Shown here: in pieces, positions 1-11,706 of the stretch
Numbering within the stretch: the first letter of the stretch is position 1
How the letters are laid out: each line of letters begins with the position of its first letter
DNA from: Cephalopachus bancanus
Taxonomy: Eukaryota > Chordata > Mammalia > Primates > Tarsiidae
Length of the DNA stretch: 64,000 nt
Assembly (NCBI GenBank): GCA_027257055.1
Contig: JAPVLO010000404.1
Coordinates: 1,116,001-1,180,000, forward strand
Reading direction: 5' to 3'
Notes under the pieces: model-generated
The model's database searches: none
Seen by the model: only the letters and a program-made list of their open reading frames with translations
What the model was told of the DNA's origin: nothing
Program-made: the position numbers and the translations under genes

Positions 1-670
1 AGAATAGTTTGACTAACTCTAATCTGAGAGAGGTGAGGATACATAGAGTTTGAGAATAGGCAACAACTCTCTGAGGTCCTTTCAATATTATATCCATACT
101 ACATTTTCCTGAAGAAATAAGAGCTAGATATTAGGCAAAACAGACAGTCCATGTTCATCCATTCACATATGCATTCGCCCATCCAGCAGATATTTTCTGG
201 CTCTTTTCTCAATGATGTGCTCTGTACTGGAGTCGTCAGGATTCCTGGGTCAGAGAACATACTTTACTTACATCTGTGTCAACTTGACACACATTTTACT
301 AATATAGTACTAAAGGCTAACGATTATTTGTTGAATTTAACTGTTTAAAGAAAATGGTCTGGGTAGACTCACCATTTATGTGCATTGGTATAAACCCACA
401 GACTCTTAAGACCAAATCACCAAACCAGATTTTTTCACCTGTCAGGTGAATTTCCCCCTAGGGTCTTGACTGCCAGCAAACCTGAGTTAGAGCCTTCCCA
501 GTCACTGTGATAGGTTCCACTAACATTGAACTCCAAGAAAGTACGTGGGTGAGGACCTTGTTTCCCTTTTAAGGAGGCTCTTTGCCCCCATAAAAATGTA
601 CTGACTTTCTTCCAATTTATTCACATATCAAAGGTATTTTTGAGAGTAACAGCTTATTTTGGGACAGTCT
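1..670. other. Unassigned single-copy sequence
   Basis: No repeat family, splice-bounded open frame or RNA gene is recognisable. The only open frame of any length (151-348, 65 codons) has no family signature and is of the length expected by chance. Confidence 0.5.
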
Positions 671-679
671 GGTCACAAC

Positions 680-1300
680 CTCTGTATTTTATTACTGCAT
701 AACAAATTGCCACAAACTAAGTGACTTAGAGCAACAGCCATCTGTTATCTCATGGTTCTGTTGGTCAGAAGTTCAAGTACAGCGTGACTCGCCTGGGTCC
801 TCGGCTTGAAGACTCTCATGCTAAAATCAATATGCCAGCGTGATTGTCTTTCTTTCTGGAGGTTCTGAGGATGAAGCTGCTCCAAGGTTCGGGCCAATTG
901 TTGGCAGAATTCAGACCCTTGTGACTATAGGGCTGAGGCCCCTACTTTCTTGCAGAAAGCCAGTCAGGAGCCTCTCTCCACTCCTTCACGCTGTCTGGTC
1001 TCCTTGACACATCGCCTCCTCCGTCTTTTACACCAGCAAAGGCACATTCGTCCAATGCTTCGAATCTCCCTGACTTTTCTCTTCTGCCTCCAGTAGGAGA
1101 ATAATTATCTACTTTGAAGAGCTCTTGAGATTAGATTGGGCCCCCAGGGTAGTCCGATACCGTCTTCCTGTCTTAAGGTCTGTAACCTTAATGATACCTC
1201 CAAAGCCCCTTTTGTTATTTAATGTAACATGTCCACAGATTCTGGGAGATTAGGGCATGGACATCTTTTGAGATCCTTCTGCCTATTACACCTTCCCTCT
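680..1300 (-). repeat. MaLR-type LTR (MLT1/MST-like), antisense
   Basis: The + strand reads as the complement of a MaLR LTR. Near 690-730 are the hallmarks aacaaattgccacaaact and gtgacttagagcaaca, followed by catggttctg...cagaagttc, a polypyrimidine middle with repeated agccag blocks, and gattagattgggcccccagg near 1130. It is diverged and lacks clean TGT...ACA ends. Subfamily is not assigned. It is a solo LTR: no internal retroviral sequence is seen. Confidence 0.7.
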
Positions 1301-1704
1301 GGGAAAAATGGAGCACCATTCAGAAGAGCCACTGAAGTCATTCTTCCTGAAAGAATACACGTCTGCTCCAGGGCCAGGTAGCTGCTGGATCCCCAGCTCC
1401 AATCAGAGAAGAGGTGGTCACAGTTGGAAAGAAAAGCATTTTCATCAAGCATCCCACTGTATGTATACTGCATGTTGGACTGTTCTTGACCCCTGCGAGC
1501 TCACAGAAAACGGTAGCTGTGTTGTGCTGGTGATGATGGTGATAAACATACTAGATTTGACTGAAGACAGTATGCTAGTCACTGGAGCAGATTCATAACA
1601 GACCAAACATAGCCTCTGTCTGAGGGACAATAACAGGTATGCAAATAAGCACAAGATGGGGCGGTAAATGCCTTGAAAAGAGAGACTTCTTTTTCCTTCT
1701 AATG
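1301..1704. other. Unassigned sequence between LTR and L1 tail
   Basis: No known element recognised. Short overlapping open frames on both strands here have no family signature and are treated as chance. Confidence 0.4.
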
Positions 1705-1713
1705 GCTGTTCTT

Positions 1714-1835
1714 TTTTTAAAAAATTTTTTTATCTTAAAGATGTGGGGTACAATTCAGGGTTAGGTATACAAACGTTCATCATGCAGATATCCTTGACGA
1801 TGAGGTATCCCCTTCCCCGGCAGATTCCCACCACC
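1714..1835 (-). mobile_element. 5'-truncated young L1, 3' UTR tail only
   Basis: A degenerate poly-T run (1711-1731) leads into gatgtggggtacaattcagg and the rest of the L1 3' UTR that recurs at 10,995, 26,715, 27,725 and 42,035. It is flanked by a 9-bp direct repeat gctgttctt at 1705-1713 and 1836-1844, taken as the target-site duplication. Only about 120 bp of L1 was copied. The orientation is minus. Confidence 0.8.
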
Positions 1836-1844
1836 GCTGTTCTT

Positions 1845-2813
1845 GATGCTTGTTTAAACTGTTCTCACTCAGACAAAAATGACACAGAGGGTGAAGAGCA
1901 TGGTTTGTTAACACGCGATTTCTCCCAACTGCCACTCACCCCTCTGCAATGCCAGTCTTGCAAATCCAGGAAGGCCAGCCACTTGATGAGACTGCCTCAG
2001 AGGGGCCAGGAACTGGGAAAGGTCAGCAAAGCCTCTGAGATTTAAAAATAGGGAATCGGGAAACAAAGGACTCGATGCAACTGTTACAACTACAAATTAA
2101 ATGCAAAGAATGACACATCATTACATAAGCAGCACAAAACATAATTTAAATGTCAAAGAACTGAAGATTCTTTAATCATGTAAGAAAAACTTGGAGAATG
2201 TGTTAAATGTCTCAATTTGTACTATACCAAAAAGAAGTAAAAAGTAAAAATGGCATTGTTTTATAGTGCAAAAATACAGAAATCAGTCATGTTTTCCTAC
2301 TGTTCATAGAAATCCTTATGTTTATTTTACCCAACTTTAAAAATAGCCATCTTTTAAAAATTCTCATGACTTACAGGGACTACGGATATACTTGAGAACC
2401 AGAGGGTATTATTTAACTTATGATAGTGCTTCAGTGTGATATATGCGCCTATTAAAGTTGCAGTTAAGTCTTCTAGATGAAGGATGCATTGTTCTCGGGA
2501 GGAGTTGGTGTATCACAGGTTGCTCTACTACTTGGAATATGATTTCACACTCATTTTTGCTCTCTTGAAGATGAGTTTTGTGGCGATTGGTTTTTCACTT
2601 CTGCAGCACTTACATCTTAGATCTTTGTTTTGAAGCATGTGAGATATATTTAAAAACATCAGATTAACATTTTAGGTCTCTGTCTAGATACAGTAGTTCC
2701 ACATATGCTGTTCTTTGGCAGATGCAGAATTTTAATAGGTTTTGGTTCTCAAATATATCAATCCAGACAAAGAGAAATACACGTGTACATATGTATGTGT
2801 ATCTACACATATA

Positions 2814-2815
<2 letters not shown>
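1845..2815. other. Unassigned AT-rich sequence
   Basis: I see no repeat family, RNA gene or plausible exon in this stretch. Confidence 0.4.

Positions 2816-2816
<1 letters not shown>

Positions 2817-2859
<43 letters not shown>
2817..2859. repeat. (GT)n microsatellite
   Basis: About 21 uninterrupted GT units. The 50 bases before it (tacatatgtatgtgtatc) are also alternating purine-pyrimidine, so the Z-DNA-prone tract is longer than the pure repeat. Confidence 0.98.
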
Positions 2860-2861
<2 letters not shown>

Positions 2862-2880
2862 CTATACCTAGAAAACTGAT

Positions 2881-3150
2881 TCTTCGTTTATTTGTTAAAC
2901 ATTTGTTGAGCTCCTACTGTGTTCCCTGCAATGACCTGAATACTGAGAGCATAGGACACAGGCCCATGGATTCAGGAAGCTCTCAGAAATCTGGTTGAGG
3001 GAAACTTGCAACAGTATATTATGGTAAATGCCAGCCAACCGTGCAAGTAGAGCTTTGGGCATGTATCGAAAAGAAATTTACTCTAAACTAGGGCGGGACG
3101 CATTGAGCAAGGTTTCTTGGAGATGACTTTATTGAGTAAACAAGTCTTTT
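2881..3150 (-). repeat. L2 LINE 3' end, antisense, decayed
   Basis: The + strand shows the antisense L2 tail signature: attcttcgtttatttg, then aacatttgttgagctcctactgtgttccctgca, and further on gcaaggtttcttggagatgac, which corresponds to the gaaggcttcctggaggaggtgac block of antisense L2. Confidence 0.65.
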
Positions 3151-3159
3151 AGAAGTAAT

Positions 3160-3600
3160 TTGTTTGTTCAGGTTTCTGATAGTTTTGGTATGGTTTCAGG
3201 GTGGACGGAATCCCTAGTTTGGTGGAGGGTGGGCTGTGAAGGAAAAGAGAGCAAGCTAGAAAAGAAGAGAGAGTGAGGAGCGCCCCTCAGAGGGACTCCA
3301 TAGTGTGCCCTGAGTGGTAACTTTCATCATAGATGGTTGTTTTCTTGTTCAGAATCTCATGGGAGTGCGGCTGGGGCTCATCTTCCTGTCTGTGATCGAA
3401 GTCACCACAGGGGATACAGTTATGTCTGGGGCTATGAACGGCAGAGCCTGAAGGGTGTCTTGACATATCTCCTTTAGTACAGCATTTTCCTGTCCAACCT
3501 TGGGTGGTGGTTCCCACACAGGTAAGTCATTGCTCCAAGTAGGACAGCAACACAATTCACCCAGCCCCTAACGTATCATGTAAACAGCAGGGGAGCAGAG
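3160..3600. other. Unassigned sequence
   Basis: No recognisable element. Two overlapping minus-strand open frames (3287-3555) in different frames have no family signature. Confidence 0.4.
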
Positions 3601-3602
3601 CG

Positions 3603-4368
3603 AGTTGGTTCTTGAACAACACGGGGGTCATAAGTGCCGTCTCCCTGCACAGCCAAAAACTGTGTATAGCAATGTACTCCCCAAAAACTTAACTCCTAAT
3701 AGCCTACTGTTGATCAAAAGCCTTATCAATAACACAAATGGTCAATTAATACAGGGGTCTCAACTCCCCGGGCCGCGAACTGACATCAGTCTGTGGTCTG
3801 TTAAGATCCAGGCCACACAGCAGAGGGTGAGTGGTGGGTGAGCTGAGCTCTCCATCTTCTGTCAGATCAGCGGTGGCATTAGATTCCCATGGGAGCGTGG
3901 CTGCTATTGTGAACTGCGCTTGCGAGGGATCTAGGTTGCACACTCCTTATGAGATCAAATGCCTGACAGCCTGAAGTGGAGCTAAGCCCCACCACCCCTC
4001 CCCAACCCCTGTTCATGAAAAAATTGTCTTCCACAAAACCGATCTCTGATTTCAAAGAGGCTGGGAACTGCTGGCTGCTAACACATATGTTGTGTATGTA
4101 CTCTGTCCTGTATTCTTAAAATGAAGTAAGTTAGAGAAAATAAAATTTTATTAAGAAAATCACAAGGTACAAAAAAATAAATTTACTGTTCATTGAGTGG
4201 AAGTGGATCATCAGAAAGGTCTCCATCATTGTAGTCTTCATGTGAGGAGCCTGAGGGGAAGGGAGAGGAAAGGTTGGTCTTGCCGTCTTGGAGTGGCAAA
4301 AGCCAAAGAAAACCCACCTACAAGCAAGCCTTCACGGTTCAAAGCTGTGTTGTCCGAAGGTCAACCAT
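3603..4368 (+). mobile_element. Tigger-related DNA transposon (MER2-type), split by MER1
   Basis: The left inverted end agttggttcttgaacaacac at 3603 pairs with the right end gtgttgtccgaaggtcaacc at 4347-4366. The body carries the MER2/Tigger landmarks cccaaaaacttaactcctaa near 3681 and tattaagaaaatcacaaggt near 4150. The middle is replaced by the MER1-like element at about 3754-4074. Removing it rejoins gtcaattaa to aacacatatgttgtgtatg as in the family consensus I remember. Non-coding. Confidence 0.75.
3754..4074 (+). mobile_element. MER1-type hAT-Charlie element nested in the Tigger relic
   Basis: Ends are caggggtctcaactccccgg and gaggctgggaactgctg, imperfect inverted termini of MER1 elements. 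Internal blocks (cagatcagcggtggcattag near 3864, gcgagggatctaggttgcac near 3922) match the family. An exact 8-bp target duplication is no longer readable, so edges are accurate to a few bases. Confidence 0.75.
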
Positions 4369-4369
4369 A

Positions 4370-5140
4370 ATTCTACATAACCTCTGAAAAAGTCAATAAA
4401 TGATAGTGCTAAAAGATTACCAGTCGCTTCTGCCAGTTCACACATAGCTTTGCTTGACTCCTACACAATTAGAAAAGTCACAATCCTTTGCCAAGAATGC
4501 GGTACGCAAATATTTTCTAATGACAAAAGCCATCAGAGGCGCTTGAATTGTGTTGCAGTGTACCAACACATGGGCAGAGGAGTGGTTTTTCTTTTGTTGT
4601 CGACAGAGTGCAGGCATAATAGAGTTCATTTACAAAGACACCTGCTTTAAAAATAACCTGGCCATTAGGAGGAAACAACTGCTGGTCTAGTTTTTGTTGT
4701 TTGTTTGTTTTTTTCTGTGTGGAAAAATAAAAAAATGAATAGGAAATATAGGAAAGTTGCTGTGAGTTATACACAGGTATTTGCATAGTGGGAAAATGTT
4801 TATCTTCCATTTGAAGTACCACAGCTATATTATGATTTAGTGATTTTGCAGTGGCTGTGTTTTGCTCTTTTATTAACATCTGTGCACCTCTAGCAATTTT
4901 GTTTCTATGTAGCCTCTGTCCAGAAAAGAGCTAGAAGGAAAGAACAGTTGAAGGTTCAACACTCCCATCAGCCACCAAAAACAGGTCTCTAAGGAAGATT
5001 TTGCTTCCAGCAACAGAGAATGGGTGGGTAAGATGGACAGTAAGCTTAGGCAGCACGTTTGCATTTGTGATGTAACAGGCATTGATAGAAGGTTATATAT
5101 GCAGCGTGAGGACCTCAACATAGGAGCCAGGCAATGGAAG
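4370..5140. other. Unassigned sequence
   Basis: No recognisable element. The 120- and 112-codon minus-strand open frames (4517-4879, 4873-5211) have no family signature and the second runs into L2 sequence. Confidence 0.4.
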
Positions 5141-5164
5141 CCCAGAAGATGTTTGAAGAGCATT

Positions 5165-5460
5165 ACTTTAGTGCAGAGACATTTATTGAAGGCCTCCCTT
5201 TTGCCAGACACTGAGCTACAAAAAAAAAAAAAAAAAAAAACCAGACACAGTTCTTGCCTTCAAAGAGAGGGTTTGTCTTCTAGGGAGGGAAACAGGTCCA
5301 TTCACAGCTATGTAATAAGCCATATGCACACCAAAATGCCAATTCATTTTAAGCAGGAGAAGCAGGGAGCCCTTGTTGAGTAGGTGACAAGTGAGTGGAG
5401 CCTTGACAAATAAGGACAATGTTAACAGGTAGAAAATGGGAAAGTGGGAATGGTAGTTCA
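5165..5460 (-). repeat. L2 LINE, antisense, with internal A21 run
   Basis: The + strand has acatttattgaaggcctc then ttgccagacactgagcta, the antisense L2 tail, and resumes with cagacacagttcttgccttc and gagtaggtgacaagtgagtg. A pure run of 21 A at 5220-5240 interrupts it. Confidence 0.65.
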
Positions 5461-6320
5461 AGGCCAGGCATTAGACCTAGAATTCAGGACAACAATCTGA
5501 GCATATTGAAGGATGAAGGAACGATGCAGTGAGATGACATTAATAGGACCAGTGAATTGGAGCAGGGCAGTGAAGTCAGAATACCCTTGACACTGTGTCA
5601 GCCTGGGTGCTTCTAGGAGAGGTGGTGACACCAGACGGTGGTATAGCAGATGTTGGCAAGTAGTCTCCCTTGTGAACAGGGTCCTAACTCTCACCTGAAA
5701 GGCAATGTGTCTACATAAAATCACTTACCTTCTCAGAATCCTCTTGTAGCCAAGGTGACTATGTAACTTAGTCTAGTTCATTGAGGTACAAGCAGAAGTT
5801 GAGATGCAAGCAGAGGGTATTCTGAAAGGCTCTTTAAAAGGGGACACACACAGCTGACACCTACCTTTTTATATTGCCTTGTACCCTCCTTTCTACTCAG
5901 TCTGCAGGGATGGGCAGCCATCTTGTAACCTGGATGACAGAAATCTTGAGCTAAGGATTATAAGGCTAGAGAAGAGAAGGAGCCTGATCACATGGCTACA
6001 ATAACTCCGGGCTGCCTGCCTCAGCCTCTTTGTTAAGGGAGGAAAACTTAACATCTTTTTTGTTTAAAGTGCTGTGGCCAGGTATCTGCTAATGCAGCCA
6101 AGTTTAATCCTGGTGGATATAAATGCTCGCGGGGAAAAGTGAAAATCATTGAACAGAAAAGCAAGAGTAACTGTGAATGGAAGTGGGAAGCCCTAAGAAT
6201 TGTGGGGAGGGAGAAGGGAAAACTTTCCAGGTTTTCCCAAGTCAGTACTTTGCAAAGGGTTCCAGGCTTGTTTGTTTGGTTTTTTTTTTTGATTGAAGAA
6301 CTGTGCACTCTTGGATCACC
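5461..6320. other. Unassigned sequence
   Basis: 5461-5700 could be a further decayed extension of the flanking antisense L2. Nothing else is recognisable. Confidence 0.35.
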
Positions 6321-6324
6321 CATT

Positions 6325-6470
6325 CTTTCATCAAATACATATTTATTGTGTCCCTGCTATGTGTCAGCCATTGTGCTGGATGTCAGGGCTACAATAAAGT
6401 ATATATGATGTAACCCCTCAAGAAGAACACGGTCTCATGAAAGGAACTGTGTCAAAATTAGTCATAAATA
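6325..6470 (-). repeat. L2 LINE 3' end, antisense
   Basis: The signature catatttattgtgtccctgctatgtgtcagccattgtgctgg is followed by gggctacaataaa, the standard antisense order of the L2 tail. Confidence 0.7.
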
Positions 6471-6569
6471 GTTTGGATTTGAAAAATGTGATTAAAAAAC
6501 ATTCCCAAACTCTAATGGAGATTCTTTTCAGTTGCACCAACAATTTGGAGGGTACATTGGGTACTGATA

Positions 6570-6784
6570 TAGGTTGAGCATCTTTAATCTGAAAATCCCA
6601 AATCCCAAATGTTCTAAAATTTGAAACTTTTGAGTGTTAACAAACACTCATTGGAGCATTTCACCTTTTAGATCTTCAGACTAACGAGCTCAACTGCTAA
6701 GAGTCACGCAAATATTCCAAAAAGTATGAAATCTGAGACACTTCTGGTCCCAGACATTTTATATAAGGGATATACAACCTGTAC
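6570..6784 (+). mobile_element. MER44-like (Tigger) non-autonomous DNA transposon
   Basis: A short element with inverted ends: taggttgagcatctttaatc at about 6570 and aagggatatacaacctgta ending at about 6784. Internally it contains the imperfect palindrome typical of the family (ttctggtcccagacatttta near 6743). It has no coding capacity. A second family member is at 25,545. Confidence 0.7.
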
Positions 6785-7164
6785 GTTAGTGCCACAGAAG
6801 AAAAAAGGCCATGTTACTTTTCACCAGTGACTCTGAGTTATGGGAACACAAAATCAGTTTCTTTCTATAGGAAAACAAATTAAGTATCTGAAGAAACTTC
6901 ATCTTGGGAGACTTATAAATGCCACCAGTGGACAGTTATTGATGACAACTCTTCTTGGATAGACTTCCAAAGGCTTTCAGCTCCACTCTAAAATATGACT
7001 GCACCCCATCAAATTTCTAACTTCTTAGGGTAGTAGAACAGGTTGGTGTGTGAAATAAAACCTCTTTATGTCTTGATAGGGCTCTGGTTACCATGAATAG
7101 CCATCCACATTATTTGGATTTAAATACACATTTATTTTGGCTGCTAGCTGCTAAAATAAGTTTT

Positions 7165-7335
7165 TAATTTGACCATTAGTCTATTTGTTTCTAGATATTT
7201 ATTGGGCATTATTGATCACCTACTATGTGCCAGACACCATAGCAGGTGATGAGAAAACAAGGCAGGGTGGCGTGGTGCTTTCCATCGCCTCCTGAGAGCC
7301 TGGTAGCAGGATTCAGAGCAGGCACCTAAGTGAGC
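7165..7335 (-). repeat. L2 LINE 3' end, antisense
   Basis: Contains gatcacctactatgtgccag at about 7215 and cctcctgagagcctggtag downstream, in the antisense L2 order. Confidence 0.65.
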
Positions 7336-7380
7336 TTCAGAAGGTGCATGGATGGTCAATTAGTAGGAACCCAAGAGATT

Positions 7381-7467
7381 GGCATCAGAATCCAAGAGAC
7401 CCTTGTAGGTAGTATATATCCAGAATTCAATGGCATCAGAATCCAAGAGACCCTTGTAGGTAGTATA
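7381..7467. repeat. Local tandem duplication, 36-bp identical copies at 51-bp spacing
   Basis: Positions 7381-7416 and 7432-7467 are identical over 36 bases (begin ggcatcagaatcc, end gtaggtagtata), separated by a 15-bp spacer. Not part of any family I recognise. Confidence 0.95.
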
Positions 7468-7469
7468 AC

Positions 7470-8895
7470 TCAAGCAGTGATAGAGAGCACATTGCAGCAA
7501 TGGGTTAGGCTATTATTTCTCTGTCCTGATATTTGAACCTTACCACAGATTGTTGGATAAAAGCTCCTAGGTATATAACTGAACTCTTGAGTGCTCTTAT
7601 GCACCACAAGAATCAAAACATGGGCCATTTATGGGGATAAGGGCACCCCATCATTTATCTTTGTATGATACACGCAGGACATTTTGAGGTCTTCCATCTC
7701 AGGAACCTTTGGACATCATTTCCAAGATTTTTATTTAAGGAACAATCCTGCGGTTTTTAAATGATGGTAAGTGATTTCCACAGAAGTTTTTATGCCTTAT
7801 TATTGCTTGCCCTTTAAGAAATGTAAGATAAGGTAAAACGAAAGAGGAACCTTCCAGCCGGCTCATTGCTGCTTTGCTTTGCACAGTGGATTGCTGTACT
7901 TCTCTGGATAAATACTGAGTATTGTTTTTCTCCTAATCACTTCTTCAGAGTGATAGTGTCAGCTCTCTGATGTTGAGTAATGATCCCTGCTATTATTAAG
8001 AAAATTCCATGTGTGTTTGGAAAATTGTGTGACTGTTATATGACTGCTTTGCTTCCCAAAAGTCGGTGAGGATAGAAACGCATTTGACGGGTCAGCCAGT
8101 CCACCTCCCCATATGATATAACCCTTCAAGAAGTTACTGGAGGTAACTTCTACCACCTGCCGTTAAACATTCTTTTTCTTCTTTTCTGCTCACAGCATAA
8201 TAGGAGTATATTAAGACCTCTCATTCTGTGCGAGACTTGAGAGAAGGCCATAGGCTGGTTTTATGGACTTGGTCTGCCAAGATGTCTTCCCGAGATGAAC
8301 AGTTGAACAGTTACTACTGCTCGCATAAATTCTGGGAGCACCATTCACATCAGAGTCTATATGAATAGCGGCCCTGAGTTGGACAAAAATAAATCCACAG
8401 AATCGAACCTCACAATTCTGAGCTCTGAAGTATGCCCACCTTAGTATCACACATTTTGGGAGTCTGCCTGCTGTCCTGAAGACCCAAGGTTAACTATTAA
8501 AATTAGATGTACATTTTGCTTCTATTCTACTAATGTCTGTTCATTTTAAGATACAAATCACATTTTAAACTGCTAGCCAGAGAGGAAAATTAATGTTCCA
8601 GGAAACCCCACCATGTTTAAAATCCTGCACTTTCTTATACCTGTTATGCACTAAAAATGATGGACAAACATAATGGACAGCTTTTCTGGGAGGAGCTGTA
8701 TGCAAATCCAGGGTCTGGAAATGCAACCTGTTTTGATTTGAGAATCCATGCTCTCAAGTGTTTACATAGGACTATATTAATGAGCCAGCCAATAGCCTTC
8801 AAATAGGTCGACAGCCTCTGAAATTCAAGTGAGCAGATTTGTGTTAAGGAACAATTAACAATTAACGAGACTGTGACCTTCCTCACTCAAAGACC
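7470..8895. other. Mostly unassigned sequence
   Basis: A weak CR1/L3-like block is possible at about 8060-8160 (gtcagccagtccacctcccc). No gene, RNA or clear young element is seen. Confidence 0.35.
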
Positions 8896-8969
8896 ATCTT
8901 TAAACTCTTTGTGTTCCCATTGCTGTAGCCCAAAGTGAATCCTCAATAGACATTTATTGAGTTAATTAA

Positions 8970-9110
8970 CATTTATGATATTTGGTGTACCCAATAGCCC
9001 CATAAGTTGGGGAATATTGTCATTTTGCAGAGGATGAAACTGAGGTTTAATATGAACTCACCCAAGATAACAAGATAGCTCACAACAGAACTTGGAGAGG
9101 GAACTTGAAC
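8970..9110 (-). repeat. MIR SINE, antisense
   Basis: The + strand reads the antisense MIR order: cataagttggggaatattgtc, then ttttgcagaggatgaaactgagg, then acccaagataacaagatagc and gggaacttgaacc. Confidence 0.7.
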
Positions 9111-9111
9111 C

Positions 9112-9825
9112 ATGCCCACTGGTGCATCAAGAGTGCACTGTTTATGACACTGAATACTTTCATGTCCGCACTCACACTTTCCTCTCAGTAACCACACAGT
9201 TTCAGAGGAGGGTGAGAATGACCCCCACATATTGAATTGCCTTTTCTGGTTCAGATGTCTGGTACAGAGTAAAAGCTATTTTCTAAATCTGGTAAATCTT
9301 GTCCTCTTGGATTCAGTCAGTCTTCAGGATAGAATGAGCAAATTGTAGGTGGCAGTAATAGGGTGCTTCCAGGGGGGCATTTCTTACTTTATTCTGCTTC
9401 CTGGAGTTCACTTGGAAATGGCTTAAATCACTCAGAAAGAGAAACTAAAATGAGAAAACCAGACTTGAAGAATCTCTGTCCTGACAGGTGTCTTTAATGA
9501 TTTGGTATTACTCTATCATTTGAGGCTCTTATTATTATTTGGACTGTGCCCAAGTAAACCCTGCCAAGTCTTGCAGAAAGACAATAGAAATGAGAATAAA
9601 TATGTTTTCTTTTGGGGGGTTTTCACTCTCTCATCTGTATTATTAAGTAAATGTATTCGCAGGAATGTAAGAATTTGTACCAATTTTTCCTCAAAATTTT
9701 TTATGTCCTGCTCATTTGTCATTCAAATCCTATCTATTCTTGAAGGATGCTGAAATCTACTCTGAAGCTTTCTATGCCAATTCCATCTTTTACAATAACT
9801 TCCATATCTTACTCCGTATAGTTTG
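9112..9825. other. Unassigned sequence
   Basis: No element or gene recognised. The paired open frames at 9502-9753 overlap on opposite strands and have no family signature. Confidence 0.35.
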
Positions 9826-10984
9826 TTGGTTGTTTTTTAACATCTTTATTTATTTGTAATGTACATTTTATAAAATTTATCCTAATAGCATATACAATTT
9901 GATCGGTTTAGTATTTTCACAGAATTGTATAATTATCACCAAAATCTGGGTTTAAAAATTTTTCCATACCCCAAAAAGAAACCCTGTACAAGCATTCACT
10001 CTCCATTAGTATTTACTGTCCACTCCCAGTGTCCTTAGCCCTAAGCAACACTGGTATACCTTCTGTCTCTGTAGATTTGCCTATTCTAGACGCTTCATAT
10101 AAATGGAATCATACGCTGTATGGTGTTTTGTGATTGGTGTCTTTCACTTAGCATAATGTTTTTAGGTTTTCTTCATGAAGCATGTGTCAGTACTTTATTC
10201 CTTTTTATTGTTGAATAATATTCTATTTTATGAATATGCCACATTTTCTTCATTCATTCATCATTTGATGGACATTTGGACTGTTTCTACTTTTTGGCTA
10301 TCGTGAACAAAGCTGTTATGCGCATCCGTGTACAAGCGTTTTTCATATAACTAGAAAGCAAATTTCTAGATCATATGGTAACTCTGTTTTTAGCCTTTTG
10401 AAGAATTGTCAAACTTTCCCAAAGTGGCTGCATTATTTTACAGTCCTACCAGAGATAAATGAGAATTCTGATAACTCTACATCCTCACCAAAATTTTGTA
10501 TTGTCTGTCTTTATCATTTTAGCTATTCTAGTGAGTGGTAGTGGTGTGTAATTGTGGTTTTGATGTGTATTTCCTTTGAATAATAATGGTGAGTATCTTT
10601 TCAGGTGTTTAATGGCCATTTGTATATGTATATTTTGAGAAACATCTAAGTCCCCATTTTTAATTGTATTCTTTGTCTTTTAATTATTGTACTCTTTTAT
10701 ATATCCTTGGACACAAGTATGTCTAATTATCAGTTATATAATTTACAAATATTTTCTCCCATTCTATGGGTTGTTTTTTAAAATTCTTTTGATGGTATCA
10801 TTTGCAGCACAGTAATTCTGATGTCATTGAATTTGTATTTGTTTCTTTTGTCACTTGTTTTTTTGGTGTCACATCTAAGAAGCCATTACAGAACCCAAGG
10901 TTATGAGAATTTACTCTTGTGCTTTCTTCTACAATTTTGCATTGCTGGCTCTATGATACGTTTTGAGATAATTTTTTTCCCTTT

Positions 10985-11706
10985 TTTATTATTAAGATGT
11001 GGAGTACAATTCAGGGTTAGGTATACAAACGTTGATTATGCAGGTACCCTTGTTGATGAGGTGTGCCCTTCCCTCCCCTAGAAGTTTCCCTCCACTGCCA
11101 GTCTCACCCCCCCCTCTCCTGACAGTTTTCCACTACTGCCAATCCTTTTCTTATAGTCTTATGATATTTGTTCAAGGTCTGCTTATGAGTGAGAACATCT
11201 GGTACTCTGTTCTTTGTTTCTGTGATAGATCACTGAGTATGATCGACTCTGAATCCATCAAGTTGCTGCAAAGTCCATATGTTTGTCCTTCTTTATGGCT
11301 GCATAATATTCAGTTGTGCATAGGTACCACTTTTTTTTATCCAGTCCAGCTTTGATGGGCAGCATGGTTGGTTCCATGTTCTTGCTATTGTGAATAGAGC
11401 TGCAACAAAAATATGTGTGCAGGTATCTTTTTTATGGAATGATTTGAGTTCCTCTGGGTATATTCCCAATAGGGGAATTGTTGAATCATACGGAGGATCA
11501 ATTTCAAGTTCTTTCAGAAATCGCCACACTGTCTTCCAGAGAGGTTGCACTAGTTTGCATTCCCACCAGCAGTGTAGAAGCGCTACTTTTTCTCCGCATC
11601 CTCGCCAGCATCTGTTGTTGTTTGTTTTATTACTTCTTACTGGAGTTAGGTGGTATCTCAATGTGGTTTTGACCTGCATTTCTCTGATGATGAGTGAGGC
11701 CAAGGT
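10985..11706 (-). mobile_element. Young 5'-truncated L1 nested in the old L1
   Basis: Poly-T-rich end, then the L1 3' UTR (gatgtggagtacaattcagg at about 10,997) and the C-terminal part of ORF2. The element carries the 3' UTR type lacking the 50-bp block (caggtaccct at 11,041). Its left and right flanks, tgagataattttt and ttttaatattctgtgaggg, are consecutive in the host L1. Target duplication is probably the degenerate taattttt/taatgttt pair. Confidence 0.85.
11293..11703 (-). pseudogene. L1 ORF2 C-terminal fragment (136 codons still open)
   Basis: This reading frame of the truncated L1 encodes the tail of ORF2p. Seen motifs: [17 protein letters not shown], the cysteine-histidine segment [18 protein letters not shown] (C-x3-C...H-x4-C type), then LLGIYPEEL and [12 protein letters not shown]. 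In a full L1 this region follows the reverse transcriptase and is needed for RNA binding. Here the endonuclease and RT domains are missing, there is no promoter of its own, and it cannot retrotranspose. The open length points to recent insertion relative to the host L1. Confidence 0.85.

Noticed and set aside
680..1300. A provirus attached to the MaLR-type LTR
   Set aside because: Flanking sequence has no internal retroviral text or second LTR; a solo relic.
7381..7467. CRISPR-like repeat-spacer pattern
   Set aside because: Only two repeats, one spacer of 15 bp, in primate DNA; a local duplication explains it.
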